DNA of 64,000 bases, taken from positions 3,774,001 to 3,838,000 of the forward strand of contig NZ_CP036275.1 in the NCBI RefSeq assembly GCF_007747795.1. Reading direction: 5' to 3'. This stretch comes from Maioricimonas rarisocia (GTDB lineage: Bacteria; Planctomycetota; Planctomycetia; Planctomycetales; Planctomycetaceae). A program made the position numbers and the translations under genes. This document shows, one piece after another, positions 36,314 through 45,283 of the stretch (positions are counted from its first letter, which is position 1; each line of letters starts with the position of its first letter). The notes below the pieces were generated by a model. It searched no databases and was not told the origin of the DNA. It worked only from the letters and a program-made list of their open reading frames with translations.

Positions 36314-36404
36314 GTTGAGTTCACACACTTACCGACGCAACGGCCTTGGTCGGGCCCGAATTGCATACCGCCCGGCCAGGTCGGCCCTCAGAGGAACGCA
36401 AGCG

Positions 36405-37418
36405 ATGATCGTGGTCATGAAACGTGGATCGTCGGATGATTCCGTCGCTGTCATGGTTCGACGGATCGAAGAGATGGGTCTGAAGGCCCACGTGATCCAG
36501 GGTACCGAACGGACCGTCATCGCCGCGGTCGGTGAGAAGCGGGATGGCGAACGGGAGACGCTCGAATCGTACGAGGAGGTGGACCAGGTCGTCCCCATTC
36601 TCGCCCCCTACAAGGTTGCCAGCCTCGAAACCAAGCCCGATCCGACTGTCGTCACCGCCCGCGATCTGAAGATCGGTGGCGGGCACGTCGGCGTGATCGC
36701 CGGCCCCTGCTCGGTCGAGAGTGAAGAACAGATTCTCACCGTCGCCCGGCAGGTCAAAGCGGCCGGAGCCGCGGGCCTGCGTGGTGGAGCCTTCAAGCCC
36801 CGCACCAGCCCGTACGCGTTCCAGGGGCTTAAGGAAGAGGGCCTCAAACTGCTGGCCATGGCCCGCGAGGAGACCGGGCTGGCCGTCGTCACCGAAGTGA
36901 TGACCCCCCACCACGTCGATCTCGTGGCGGAGTACACCGACGTCCTGCAGATCGGGGCCCGCAACATGCAGAATTACCATCTGCTGCAGGCGGTCGGCGA
37001 ATCCCGCAAGCCGGTGCTCCTCAAGCGTGGAGCCTCGGCCACGATGGACGAGTTCCTGCTGGCGGCCGAATACATCCTCGACCAGGGGAACACGCAGGTG
37101 GCTCTGTGCGAGCGGGGCATCCGGACCTTCGAAACGCATACGCGGTTCACGCTACCGCTCGCTTCGGTCGCGTACCTGCACGAACGGACCCACCTCCCGG
37201 TCGTGATCGATCCCAGCCACGGGACCGGCATTGCCTCGCTCGTGCCCCCGATGTGCACCGCGGCGGTGGCCGCCGGAGCGGACGGACTGATCATCGAAGT
37301 GCATCCCGATCCGCACAAGGCGCTGAGCGACGGGGCGCAGTCGTTGACGCCCGAAGCGTTCGCCGGGACGATGGAGCAGTGCCGCAAAGTGGCAGTCGCG
37401 CTCGACAAGTCGTTGTAG
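36405..37418 (+). CDS. aroF: 3-deoxy-7-phosphoheptulonate (DAHP) synthase, type I-beta
   Basis: The ATG at 36405 follows an AGAGGA site and gives 337 residues, the same size as the Thermotoga-type enzyme. An N-terminal ferredoxin-like regulatory domain (about 1-70, '[21 protein letters not shown]') precedes the barrel. Catalytic motifs: 'IAGPCSVES' (metal Cys102), '[15 protein letters not shown]', '[11 protein letters not shown]', 'PVLLKRG' and 'VIDPSHGTG'. It condenses PEP and erythrose-4-P, the first step of the shikimate pathway. The N-terminal domain is the usual site of Phe/Tyr feedback inhibition. An aromatic leader peptide and terminator upstream suggest attenuation as well. hpt follows on the same strand after 54 bases. 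Confidence 0.96.
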   Translation: MIVVMKRGSSDDSVAVMVRRIEEMGLKAHVIQGTERTVIAAVGEKRDGERETLESYEEVDQVVPILAPYKVASLETKPDPTVVTARDLKIGGGHVGVIAGPCSVESEEQILTVARQVKAAGAAGLRGGAFKPRTSPYAFQGLKEEGLKLLAMAREETGLAVVTEVMTPHHVDLVAEYTDVLQIGARNMQNYHLLQAVGESRKPVLLKRGASATMDEFLLAAEYILDQGNTQVALCERGIRTFETHTRFTLPLASVAYLHERTHLPVVIDPSHGTGIASLVPPMCTAAVAAGADGLIIEVHPDPHKALSDGAQSLTPEAFAGTMEQCRKVAVALDKSL

Positions 37419-37472
37419 ACCCGGGAACGGTAGACGTCCCGCCACCGGATGTTCTCATGGCAGGAGGCGACA

Positions 37473-38027
37473 ATGGGAGACGCGTCGAGGGCGGACCGGC
37501 AATCGGATGCCGTCCGCCCCATGATTGCAGCCGACAAGATCGCCGAGGCCGTCCGCGGCCTCGGACGGCAGATCACCAGCGATTACGTCGATCGTCCGCT
37601 CACGCTGCTGGGCGTGCTCAGCGGCAGCATCATGTTTGTCTCGGACCTGATGCGGCAGATCGAACTTCCGCACCAGTTGGGGCTCATTCAGGCATCCAGT
37701 TACCGCGGGACTGCGACCGAGCCGGACGAACTCTCGATCAACGACGAGTTCCTGCCGAACCTTGCCGACCGACACGTCGTGCTGGTCGACGACATCTTTG
37801 ACACCGGGAACACGATGCTGCGGCTGATGCACACGCTCGAGCGGCATCACCCCGCCAGTCTGAAGTCGGCGGTTCTGCTCTGGAAGAAGGACCGAACGCG
37901 CGTCGAACTGACGCCCGACTATCACTGCTTCGAGATTCCGGACGCCTTCGTCGTCGGCTATGGACTCGACTACAACGACGAATACCGGTACCTGCCGTAC
38001 GTGGGCGTTGTGCAGACGCATGAATAG
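37473..38027 (+). CDS. hpt: Hypoxanthine phosphoribosyltransferase
   Basis: The ATG at 37473 follows a strong AGGAGG site. The 184-residue protein has the PRPP-binding motif 'HVVLVDDIFDTGNTM', the loop 'LTLLGVLSGSIMFVSDL', the flexible loop 'ASSYRGTAT' and the C-terminal 'IPDAFVVGYGLDYNDEYRYLPYVGV' typical of HPRT. It salvages hypoxanthine and guanine to IMP and GMP in the cytoplasm. It lies 54 bases after the DAHP synthase gene on the same strand and may share its transcript. Confidence 0.95.
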   Translation: MGDASRADRQSDAVRPMIAADKIAEAVRGLGRQITSDYVDRPLTLLGVLSGSIMFVSDLMRQIELPHQLGLIQASSYRGTATEPDELSINDEFLPNLADRHVVLVDDIFDTGNTMLRLMHTLERHHPASLKSAVLLWKKDRTRVELTPDYHCFEIPDAFVVGYGLDYNDEYRYLPYVGVVQTHE

Positions 38028-38121
38028 AAGCGGCACCGCATGCCCTGTTCGCCCCTGCACGGCGAGCAGGTTGGGCTGATAACTCTCCCTCACCGGGGCT
38101 GACGTTCGCCCTCAGGTGCCA

Positions 38122-38150
38122 TGCTCTCACGCCAAAGGCGGGTGAGCATG
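38122..38150. terminator. Stem-loop between converging hpt and MFS genes
   Basis: atgctctcacgcc (38122-38134) pairs with ggcgggtgagcat (38138-38150) at 11 of 13 positions around an AAA loop. There is no good T tract on either side, so it is a weak candidate for a bidirectional terminator. Confidence 0.4.
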
Positions 38151-38317
38151 CCTTTCGAGCACCGCGTCTTCCGGTGAAGTCAAAGCAGGCATGTGCCTCT
38201 GCCGCGTGTCACGCCCGTGCCGGACACGCGAGTTCGCTCCGCAATCGTTTTTTCACGCCTCTCAAACCACGCCCATCTCTCGCTGCGCTTCGTTCTGGGA
38301 CGTGCCCCCCCGTCGAG

Positions 38318-39760
38318 CTACGACTCCTCGCCCTCCGTCGCTTCCGACAGCCCCGCATCGCGCGGGAACAGCAGCCACATGCCGATCAGGGCGACCGCGG
38401 CGAGCAGCGCGCCGCTCAGCCAGATGCCCGTCCAGTCCGCGACGAATGCCTCCGCCGTACCGTCCGGGAGCTCTCGCACGAACTCGGCCATACCCGCCTG
38501 AGATGCCACGCCCAGTGCCGATCGGAGCGGCGTCGCGTCTGGAGAGGTCTCGAACAGTTCGCCGATCCAGCCGCCGACGAATCCGCCCGCAAACATCCCG
38601 GCGCCGACGATGAAAGTTCCGTAGAACGTCTGCATACTGCCGCGGACGTCCGCCGGAGCGACCCGGTCGACATACATGTAGGCGGTCGCGAGGAAGCAGC
38701 CGAAGCAGAAACCGTGCAGAGCCTGCCCCATTGCAACCAGAGTGAACACCATCGCCGCCGGCCCGTTCATCTCGATCTGCGGCATCCATCCCGACATGCT
38801 GTACGAGGCCTGCCCACCTTCGATCGTGACCGCGAGGGCGAACAGCAGGCACCGCAGTAGATACGCCGACACTCCGGCCAGCATCGTCGCCTTGAAGCCG
38901 TATCGCTTGATGGACCAGCCCAGACCGGTCATCACGAGCACCTCGGCAATCTGCCCGATCGAGCTGATTCGCCCCTCCAGGGCCGAGCGAATTCCGACCT
39001 GGTCCAGAATGTGTCGCAGGTACGGGCTGTTCCAGACGAAGAAATACTTGTGGGAAACGGCAACGACCAGGCTGATTCCGACGAGCACGGCGAAGTGACG
39101 CAGCTTGAGCAGTTGCAGGACCTTGCCGGGGGCCAGGTCCGGCTGATCTTTCTTCACCGGAGGCGTGTGCGGCAGGGTGAGTGAGTAGACCGCCATCAGC
39201 AGCCCGCTGACCCCGGCGAACATCAGCACGATGCCGCGGGCCCGGTCCAGCTCGCTCCCTTCAAGTCCTTTCAGATAGACCATTTCCACCCACCATGCCG
39301 GCAGGACGAAACCGATCGTCCCCCACAACCGGACCAGCGGAAACTCCCGCTCCCGATCCGCCAGGTGTGAGAACGTCAGAGAGTTTGTCAGCATCATCGA
39401 CGGGACGTAGAGTGCCGAATAAGCCGCTCCCAGAAGGAAAATGGGCCAGAATCCTTCCAGGAAGAACAGCGAGATCATGATGATCCCGCCGGCGAAGTGG
39501 CAAAACGCCAGAACTCGCTCGGTCGCCATATGCCGGTCGACGAGCTGTCCGATAAAGAATGGAGCCACCAGCGGACCGATCGAGATGGCGGCGCCGAATG
39601 CTCCGAGCTGGCTGGGAGCGAAGCCGAGTCCGCTGCGGAGGTACTCGGTGACGACCGGCAGGTAGCTTCCCTGGACGAAATACTGCAGGAACATCATCAG
39701 AAACAGCCGCAGCTTCAGTCCGGTCGCGGTGCGTCCCGGAGCGTCCAGTGTCTCGGCCAT
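38318..39760 (-). CDS. MFS transporter, nucleoside:H+ symporter-like
   Basis: The start at 39760 (MAETLDAPGR) gives 480 residues; the frame runs on to 40024 but overlaps the divergent gene's start region. About 12 hydrophobic segments are present. 'QYFVQGSYLPVVTEYLRSGLGFAPSQLG', 'GQLVDRHMATERVLAF', 'PLVRLWGTIGFVLPAWWVE' and 'MGQALHGFCFGCFLATAYMYVDR' resemble the NupG/XapB nucleoside symporter branch. Inner-membrane uptake of nucleosides or a related solute is likely, but substrate is not certain. The nearby hpt gene (purine salvage) fits loosely. Confidence 0.82.
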   Translation of the reverse strand: MAETLDAPGRTATGLKLRLFLMMFLQYFVQGSYLPVVTEYLRSGLGFAPSQLGAFGAAISIGPLVAPFFIGQLVDRHMATERVLAFCHFAGGIIMISLFFLEGFWPIFLLGAAYSALYVPSMMLTNSLTFSHLADREREFPLVRLWGTIGFVLPAWWVEMVYLKGLEGSELDRARGIVLMFAGVSGLLMAVYSLTLPHTPPVKKDQPDLAPGKVLQLLKLRHFAVLVGISLVVAVSHKYFFVWNSPYLRHILDQVGIRSALEGRISSIGQIAEVLVMTGLGWSIKRYGFKATMLAGVSAYLLRCLLFALAVTIEGGQASYSMSGWMPQIEMNGPAAMVFTLVAMGQALHGFCFGCFLATAYMYVDRVAPADVRGSMQTFYGTFIVGAGMFAGGFVGGWIGELFETSPDATPLRSALGVASQAGMAEFVRELPDGTAEAFVADWTGIWLSGALLAAVALIGMWLLFPRDAGLSEATEGEES

Positions 39761-40001
39761 CAGGCAGTCCTGCAGGTGGGCGATGGGGAAGTGGCGGCCC
39801 GTCAGAAACGTTTGTGTCGCAAGTTGTTCCAGACATTCTGGAGAGGCCCTCAGCGGCGTGCAAGCCGGGCGGTGAGATTTTCGAACCGCACTCGTTTGTG
39901 CTATTGTTCCGCGGTAAGATTGGGAGGTAGCGGTCCGGGTCCGGGCCACTTCATTCCTCGCCGGCGGTCCCCTCCGTTCGCGATCCTGTTGAGGTTCCAC
40001 C

Positions 40002-41402
40002 GTGTACGACAAGAAGAAGCGCATTGCCGAGTGCTACCGCCGCGGCAGTGAAGCAATGCAGAAGCAGAATTGGGGTTACGCGATCGAGATGTTCGGGTTG
40101 TGCGTGACGCTGGAACCCGAGAACGTCGCGTTCCGCCAGCTGCTCCGCAATTCGACGTACAAGAAGTACAACGACAACAAGTCCGGCGCCGGTGCGTTTG
40201 CCAAGAGCAAGCTACTGAGCATTCGCGGCCGCATCCGCAAGGCAAAGTCCAAAGAGGAATGGGACGAAGTTGACAAGGCCGCCGAAGAGGGGCTGGCCAT
40301 CAACCCGTGGGATGCCGGCATCAACGCCGACCTGGGGCACTCCGCCCGGGAGCGCGGTTACCTCGACATCGCCCGCTTTGCCTACAACTGTGCCCGCCAG
40401 TCCGAACCGAAAACGCGCGAGTATTCGGTCGCCCTTGCCGAAGTCCTTGCCGAAAAAGGGGACTACGCCGAAGCCGGCAAGGTCTGGCAGCACCTCATCC
40501 GCATCAATCCCGAAGACTCCGAAGCCCGCTCGAACGTGATGCGGATGCAGGCTCTGGAGACGACCGACCATGGCGGCTACGAGGGAGCCGAGTCGACGCA
40601 GGACGTCATGGCCACCATGGGCAAGCGGCTGAAAATGCAGCAGGGAGGCGAAGCCGACGGGCCCGGAATGTCCAAGGAAATGGACCTGCAGCGGGCGATC
40701 AAGAAGGAACCGGAGAAAGTCGAGCACTATCTCAAGCTCGGCGAATATTATCGCCAGCAGAAACAGCTCGAAGAGGCGTATGCCACTTATGAGCAGGCAG
40801 TGCAGGTCTCCGGCAACGACCCCAACGTGCGTGAGCAACTCGAGGACGTCGAACTCACCCGGCTCAGGCACAACATCGACCTGGCCCGGGAAGCATCCAG
40901 TGCCAATCCCGACGACGCGCAGGCAAAAGAGAACCACGACGGCCTGCGAAAGGAACTCGTCAAACGGGAAATCGAGATCTTCAGCCGTCGAATTCAGCGG
41001 CATCCGCAGGATGTGAGCATCAAGTACGAGCTCGCCCTGCGGCTGATGAAGATCCGCAAGTGGACGCAGGCCGTGCCGCTACTGCAGCAGGCCTCGCAGA
41101 ACAACCGCCTGAAGGGAAAAGCCCTGCTCAACCTGGGCAAGTGTTTCATTCAGGACAAGAAGCTCTCGCTTGCTCGCGGTCAGCTCGATCGGGCGATCGT
41201 CGAACTGTCCTATGACGCCGATCCAAAGATGTTCACCGAGTGTCACTACCTGCTCGCCCGTGTCGCCGAAGAACTGGGTGATACCACCACTGCCGAAAAG
41301 CACTATGGCGAAGTGCTCGTGGTGAAATACGATTACAAGGATGCCCGGGAGCGGCTCGAAAGCCTGCAGGAGGGAGGCGACGACGCGGCGGCGGCTTCGT
41401 AA
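40002..41402 (+). CDS. TPR repeat protein
   Basis: The GTG at 40002 follows a GAGG site. The 466-residue protein has no signal peptide. TPR-type helix pairs occur at both ends: 'AMQKQNWGYAIEMFGLCVTLEPENVAF' near the start, 'GYLDIARFAYNCARQSEPKTREYSVALAEVLAEKGDYAEAGKVWQHLIRINPED' (about 115-170), 'YLKLGEYYRQQKQLEEAYATYEQAVQV' (about 245-272) and C-terminal repeats to 455. It is cytoplasmic and probably a scaffold. A DUF4159 gene follows after 79 bases with its own strong ribosome site; the two may be co-transcribed. Confidence 0.88.
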   Translation: MYDKKKRIAECYRRGSEAMQKQNWGYAIEMFGLCVTLEPENVAFRQLLRNSTYKKYNDNKSGAGAFAKSKLLSIRGRIRKAKSKEEWDEVDKAAEEGLAINPWDAGINADLGHSARERGYLDIARFAYNCARQSEPKTREYSVALAEVLAEKGDYAEAGKVWQHLIRINPEDSEARSNVMRMQALETTDHGGYEGAESTQDVMATMGKRLKMQQGGEADGPGMSKEMDLQRAIKKEPEKVEHYLKLGEYYRQQKQLEEAYATYEQAVQVSGNDPNVREQLEDVELTRLRHNIDLAREASSANPDDAQAKENHDGLRKELVKREIEIFSRRIQRHPQDVSIKYELALRLMKIRKWTQAVPLLQQASQNNRLKGKALLNLGKCFIQDKKLSLARGQLDRAIVELSYDADPKMFTECHYLLARVAEELGDTTTAEKHYGEVLVVKYDYKDARERLESLQEGGDDAAAAS

Positions 41403-41481
41403 CAAGCTGCCTCCGACCCGTTGCTCTCGACGCGGCTTCGACAGTTCCCGGCGGGCCGATTCTTCCTGGGGAGGAAAGAAG

Positions 41482-43869
41482 ATGCCGCGTCGAATGCTGC
41501 GCACACGGATGCTTGCCTGCTCGCTCGTTCTCGCGCAGATTCTGTGCGTCGGCCTGAAGCCGGCCCGGGCTGTCGATGACGCGACCCTGCGGGAGCAGGT
41601 CCTCACGTCAATCACCCGTGCCCAGCAGTTTCTCAACAGCCGTCAGATGCCGGACGGCTCCTGGGAACCGACCGCCCTCGGGCAGTACAAGGTCGGCGTG
41701 ACCAGTCTGGCCGTTCTGGCCCTGCTCTATTCCGGCATGGATCGGGACGCTCCTGCCGTCCGCGACGGTCTCGAGCATCTCCGCTCGATCCCCGATCCCG
41801 TCAAAACGTACGAACTGGCCATGCTGTGCATGGTCCTTGCCACCGCGAAGGACAATCGCGATGTCGGCCGGCTGCACAAACTCGCTGCGCGGCTCGAATC
41901 GTACCAGCGTCCCAACGGGGCCTGGGGCTACGACGCGAACGGCAACTGGTGGGATAACAGCAACACGCAGTTCGCCCTGCTGGGACTGCGGGAAGCGGCC
42001 CATGCCGGCGTTCCCGTCAGTCGTCGCGTCTGGCAGCGGTCCCAGGAACACTGGTTGAAGCAGCAGATCGGCAGCCCCGATCTCAACTCCGGCGCCGGCT
42101 GGGGGTACAAGGGAGGGAACGAGGGGAGCGCTACCGGCAGCATGACGGTCGCGGGAATCTCTTCCCTGACGATCACTTCCTCGTTTCTCGGGATCGACCC
42201 GCCCGGCGGGCAGCTTGACTGCTGCGGCGAGGATCGGAATTCCGCCGACGAAGCGGTCGAAGCCGGCATCCGCTGGATCGGCAATCGCTTCAGTATCAGT
42301 AACAATCCCGGCAACAATGGCTGGCTGCTGTACTACCTCTACGGTCTCGAACGGGCCGGCCGACTGACGGGACGGCGGTTCTTCGGCGAGCACGACTGGT
42401 ATCGCGAAGGGGCGGCGTTTCTGGTCGCGCGGCAGTCGGTCCGAAACGGGAGCTGGGCCAGCGAAGGGGGCGGCGAAGCGGACGCACTCGTTTCCACCAG
42501 CTTCGCCCTGCTCTTTCTCTCCAAAGGGCTGACCCCGATCCTGATCAACAAGCTCAACTATGGCCCTGGCGATCCCATCACGGGCGAACCTCTTTCAGAC
42601 GACTGGAACAATCATCCGCATGACATCCAGAACCTGACGCAGCACATCAGCGGTCGCGATCGCTGGCCAAAACTGCTCAACTGGCAGGAGGTCGACCTTC
42701 GCAAGGCCGCCGAGACCGAAGGGGTTGGCGCCCTGCTGCAAGCTCCCGTTCTGTTTATGAGCGGCTCCGAATCTCCCGACAGCATCCAGGGGGAGCAACT
42801 CGAACTCCTGCGGGAGTTCCTCGCGCAAGGAGGGTTTCTCTTCGCAGTGCAGAACTGTGAAAACACGGCGTTCGACGCCGGATTCCGCAACCTGATCCGC
42901 CGTCTGTTCCCCGATGGATCCATGCAGCTTCGCAAGCTGCCCGACACGCACGATGTTTACCGGAATGAGTTTGTCTTCTCGGTCGAGCCTCCCGAACTCT
43001 GGGGCGTCGACTTCGGCTGCCGCACGGCCGTGATGTACGCGCCCTACGACCACGCCTGCCGCTGGGAGCACTGGATGCGGCACGATCCGCCAAACCGCGA
43101 ACCGGCCCTGCGGGCGGAGATCGGCAAGTCGATGCAACTGGGCGTCAATGTGGTCGCCTATGCCACCGGCCGCGAGGTGCACGACCGGCTCGAACGTCCC
43201 GCTGCCCTGGCCGAAATGGAAGACGCGCTGCCCGACCGAGGCCATCTGGGCATCGCCCGCCTTCGACATACGGGCGGCTGGGATACCGCTCCGCATGCCC
43301 TGCGGCACCTGCAGATCGCACTGCTACGAAAGAACGGCATTCCGACGTCAGCCGATACGCCGACGCTCGTGGCGACGGATCCGGCACTGTTCGACTACCC
43401 GTTGCTCTACATGCACGGCCGGCAGAACTTCTCACTCAGCGACGTCGAGCAGGAGAAGCTCCGCGAGTACATGGAGAACGGCGGTGTACTGTTTGCGGAT
43501 GCCTGCTGTGGAGCCGCACAGTTCGATGCCAGCTTCCGCGACATGATCCAGGAGATGTTCGGACAGAAGCTCGAGCGCATCCCGATCGACCACGAGCTGT
43601 TCAAGATCGATCTCGGCTACGACATCAAGCGGGTCCGCCGGCGGCTTCCCACCACGAACACCGACAGCGGTGCCCTTGGATTCGAAGAGTCCTGGGCCGA
43701 GCCGGTGCTCGAAGGGATCAAGATCAACGACCGCTACGTCGTGATCTACAGCAAGTACGACCTGAGCTGCGCCCTGGAACGCCAGGCGACGTCCGCGTGC
43801 AGTGGTTATCCCACCGAAGACGCCACGCGGATCGCCGCCAACATCATCCTGTACGCGCTGCTGCAGTAG
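41482..43869 (+). CDS. Exported protein with prenyltransferase-like repeats and two DUF4159 domains
   Basis: The ATG at 41482 follows GGGAGGAAAG; a signal peptide covers about residues 1-30. Residues about 40-360 carry alpha/alpha-barrel repeats like those of terpenoid cyclases ('QFLNSRQMPDGSWEPTALGQYKVGVTSLAVLALL', 'LESYQRPNGAWGYDANGNWWDNSNTQFALLGL', 'ARQSVRNGSWAS'). Two DUF4159 domains follow, about 393-555 and 608-795, each with '[LF].[SG].[EQ]...LREF/Y...GG.LFA..C' and '[FD]AGFR/DASFR.[LM]I'. The tandem copy of DUF4159 is notable. Role unknown, probably periplasmic. Converges on the PHP-domain gene with a 10-base gap. Confidence 0.87.
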   Translation: MPRRMLRTRMLACSLVLAQILCVGLKPARAVDDATLREQVLTSITRAQQFLNSRQMPDGSWEPTALGQYKVGVTSLAVLALLYSGMDRDAPAVRDGLEHLRSIPDPVKTYELAMLCMVLATAKDNRDVGRLHKLAARLESYQRPNGAWGYDANGNWWDNSNTQFALLGLREAAHAGVPVSRRVWQRSQEHWLKQQIGSPDLNSGAGWGYKGGNEGSATGSMTVAGISSLTITSSFLGIDPPGGQLDCCGEDRNSADEAVEAGIRWIGNRFSISNNPGNNGWLLYYLYGLERAGRLTGRRFFGEHDWYREGAAFLVARQSVRNGSWASEGGGEADALVSTSFALLFLSKGLTPILINKLNYGPGDPITGEPLSDDWNNHPHDIQNLTQHISGRDRWPKLLNWQEVDLRKAAETEGVGALLQAPVLFMSGSESPDSIQGEQLELLREFLAQGGFLFAVQNCENTAFDAGFRNLIRRLFPDGSMQLRKLPDTHDVYRNEFVFSVEPPELWGVDFGCRTAVMYAPYDHACRWEHWMRHDPPNREPALRAEIGKSMQLGVNVVAYATGREVHDRLERPAALAEMEDALPDRGHLGIARLRHTGGWDTAPHALRHLQIALLRKNGIPTSADTPTLVATDPALFDYPLLYMHGRQNFSLSDVEQEKLREYMENGGVLFADACCGAAQFDASFRDMIQEMFGQKLERIPIDHELFKIDLGYDIKRVRRRLPTTNTDSGALGFEESWAEPVLEGIKINDRYVVIYSKYDLSCALERQATSACSGYPTEDATRIAANIILYALLQ

Positions 43870-43879
43870 GGAAGAAGGA

Positions 43880-45220
43880 TCAGCGAGGCAGGTCCGGAAT
43901 CGCAGCCGGTCCGACAACCGGCTGCGTCCAGGCCCGTTCGAACTCGCCCGGCTCCGACGGGTTCGGATGCGGCGTGGAGGACGTGATCCGGGCGCGCACG
44001 TAGAGCTCGTCCCCTTCGAAGCGATACTCGGCACTGGTCCCTTCGTGGCGGGACAGAACCGCACCGATGTCGTCGCCGTAGTGATGTGTCGCGTGCAGCT
44101 CGTTCCCCTTGTCGTCGACAATCGGCTTGCCGACCGGATCGAACCCCTTGCGCGTGCCGATGAACTCGATTGTGTAGGTCGTGCCCGGTTCGGAGTCGAC
44201 CTCGACTCGCAGACGCTTTGGCGAGGAGATCACCTGCTGCAGTGCGACGCCACTCGACGCGTAGAATCGGCCCGCTTCCAGGGCGTCGATGAGCGATTCC
44301 GGCGTCAGCTCGTCCGCCAGCACCATGACCCAGCCCCGGCCCGGTTCACTGGCGCGACTGGGAATGTTGTGGTAGTTGTGACCGTCGTCGACCGCCAACC
44401 CGTACATCACTGGCAGGCCGAGGATCCCCAGCCGATGGGCCAGCACCACATCCCACAGTCGCTCGACCGACACGTGGTGGTGGTCCCCCGAGTTGTGCAC
44501 ACCGGGGTGGCCGTTGTAGACCTCGAAGAACTTCTCCCCCTGCACTTTCATCAGATCTTCGGCAGTAACGGCGTAGCCGAAGTTCGGATGATTCAGGTGG
44601 ATGATCATCGGCTGCCCGGTCCGCTCCCGCTGGGAAATGGCCGCGTTGACGTTGTTCTGGATTGTCTCGTAAACGCTGTTGCCCCCCATCGGCGGGATGA
44701 CTTCCACCACATTGTTGATGTTCATGTGGATGGGGTACTTCTCGAACCGGTCGCTGATCTCCTCTCCCTGAATCAGCAGGAATTCGTCCGGCACACCGAT
44801 CTTCTCCGACACTTCCTCGAATGTTCGCAGCCGGACTTCCAGACGGTCGTTGCGGGTCCGCTCTTCGACCCAGTCGGGAAAGCGGGCCTTGAGCTTGTCG
44901 TACGCCTTGCGGCCCCCTTTGGTCTTCTCGACGTCGACCCACCGCTCGGTGTTGGCCAACACGTTATGGTCGGTGAAGCTGAGGAAGTCGTAGTCGCGCT
45001 CCCGGTACCACAGTGCGATCATCTCGAGGTAGTCGTCGCCGTCACTCCAGTGAGAGTGCGTGTGCAGATTGCCCCGATACCACTTTCGCCCCTCACCCGC
45101 CTTCAGCATCTCGGCGTCGAGCGTGCTCTGCTCCATGTTCACCACGCCGACGGCGGCCGCCAGCGCGATCAGCGTTACCACTACGGAAATCGTCCGCACA
45201 ACTTTCTCCCATGTCGTCAA
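43880..45220 (-). CDS. PHP-domain metal-dependent phosphoesterase-like protein
   Basis: The start is TTG at 45220 (LTTWEKVVRTISVVV). A single hydrophobic anchor or signal lies at about residues 8-28. The PHP metal motifs are visible: 'GNLHTHSHWSDGDDYLEM' and 'YDFLSFTDHNVL', then 'MIIHLNHPNFGYAV' and 'YNGHPGVHNSGDHHHV', which supply further His ligands. PHP proteins hydrolyse phosphate esters with two or three metal ions. A C-terminal beta-rich part (about 330-446) is typical of the exported members. The substrate is unknown. Confidence 0.85.
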   Translation of the reverse strand: MTTWEKVVRTISVVVTLIALAAAVGVVNMEQSTLDAEMLKAGEGRKWYRGNLHTHSHWSDGDDYLEMIALWYRERDYDFLSFTDHNVLANTERWVDVEKTKGGRKAYDKLKARFPDWVEERTRNDRLEVRLRTFEEVSEKIGVPDEFLLIQGEEISDRFEKYPIHMNINNVVEVIPPMGGNSVYETIQNNVNAAISQRERTGQPMIIHLNHPNFGYAVTAEDLMKVQGEKFFEVYNGHPGVHNSGDHHHVSVERLWDVVLAHRLGILGLPVMYGLAVDDGHNYHNIPSRASEPGRGWVMVLADELTPESLIDALEAGRFYASSGVALQQVISSPKRLRVEVDSEPGTTYTIEFIGTRKGFDPVGKPIVDDKGNELHATHHYGDDIGAVLSRHEGTSAEYRFEGDELYVRARITSSTPHPNPSEPGEFERAWTQPVVGPAAIPDLPR

Positions 45221-45283
45221 AGAAGGGGCGCACCGTCACCGCAAAGGCCGGCAACGTTGCATTGAATCTGAACGGGCCCGCAA

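Noticed and set aside
38122-38150. Hairpin read as a tRNA or small RNA
   Set aside because: It is a simple 13-base imperfect stem with an AAA loop and no cloverleaf; a terminator-like role is more likely.
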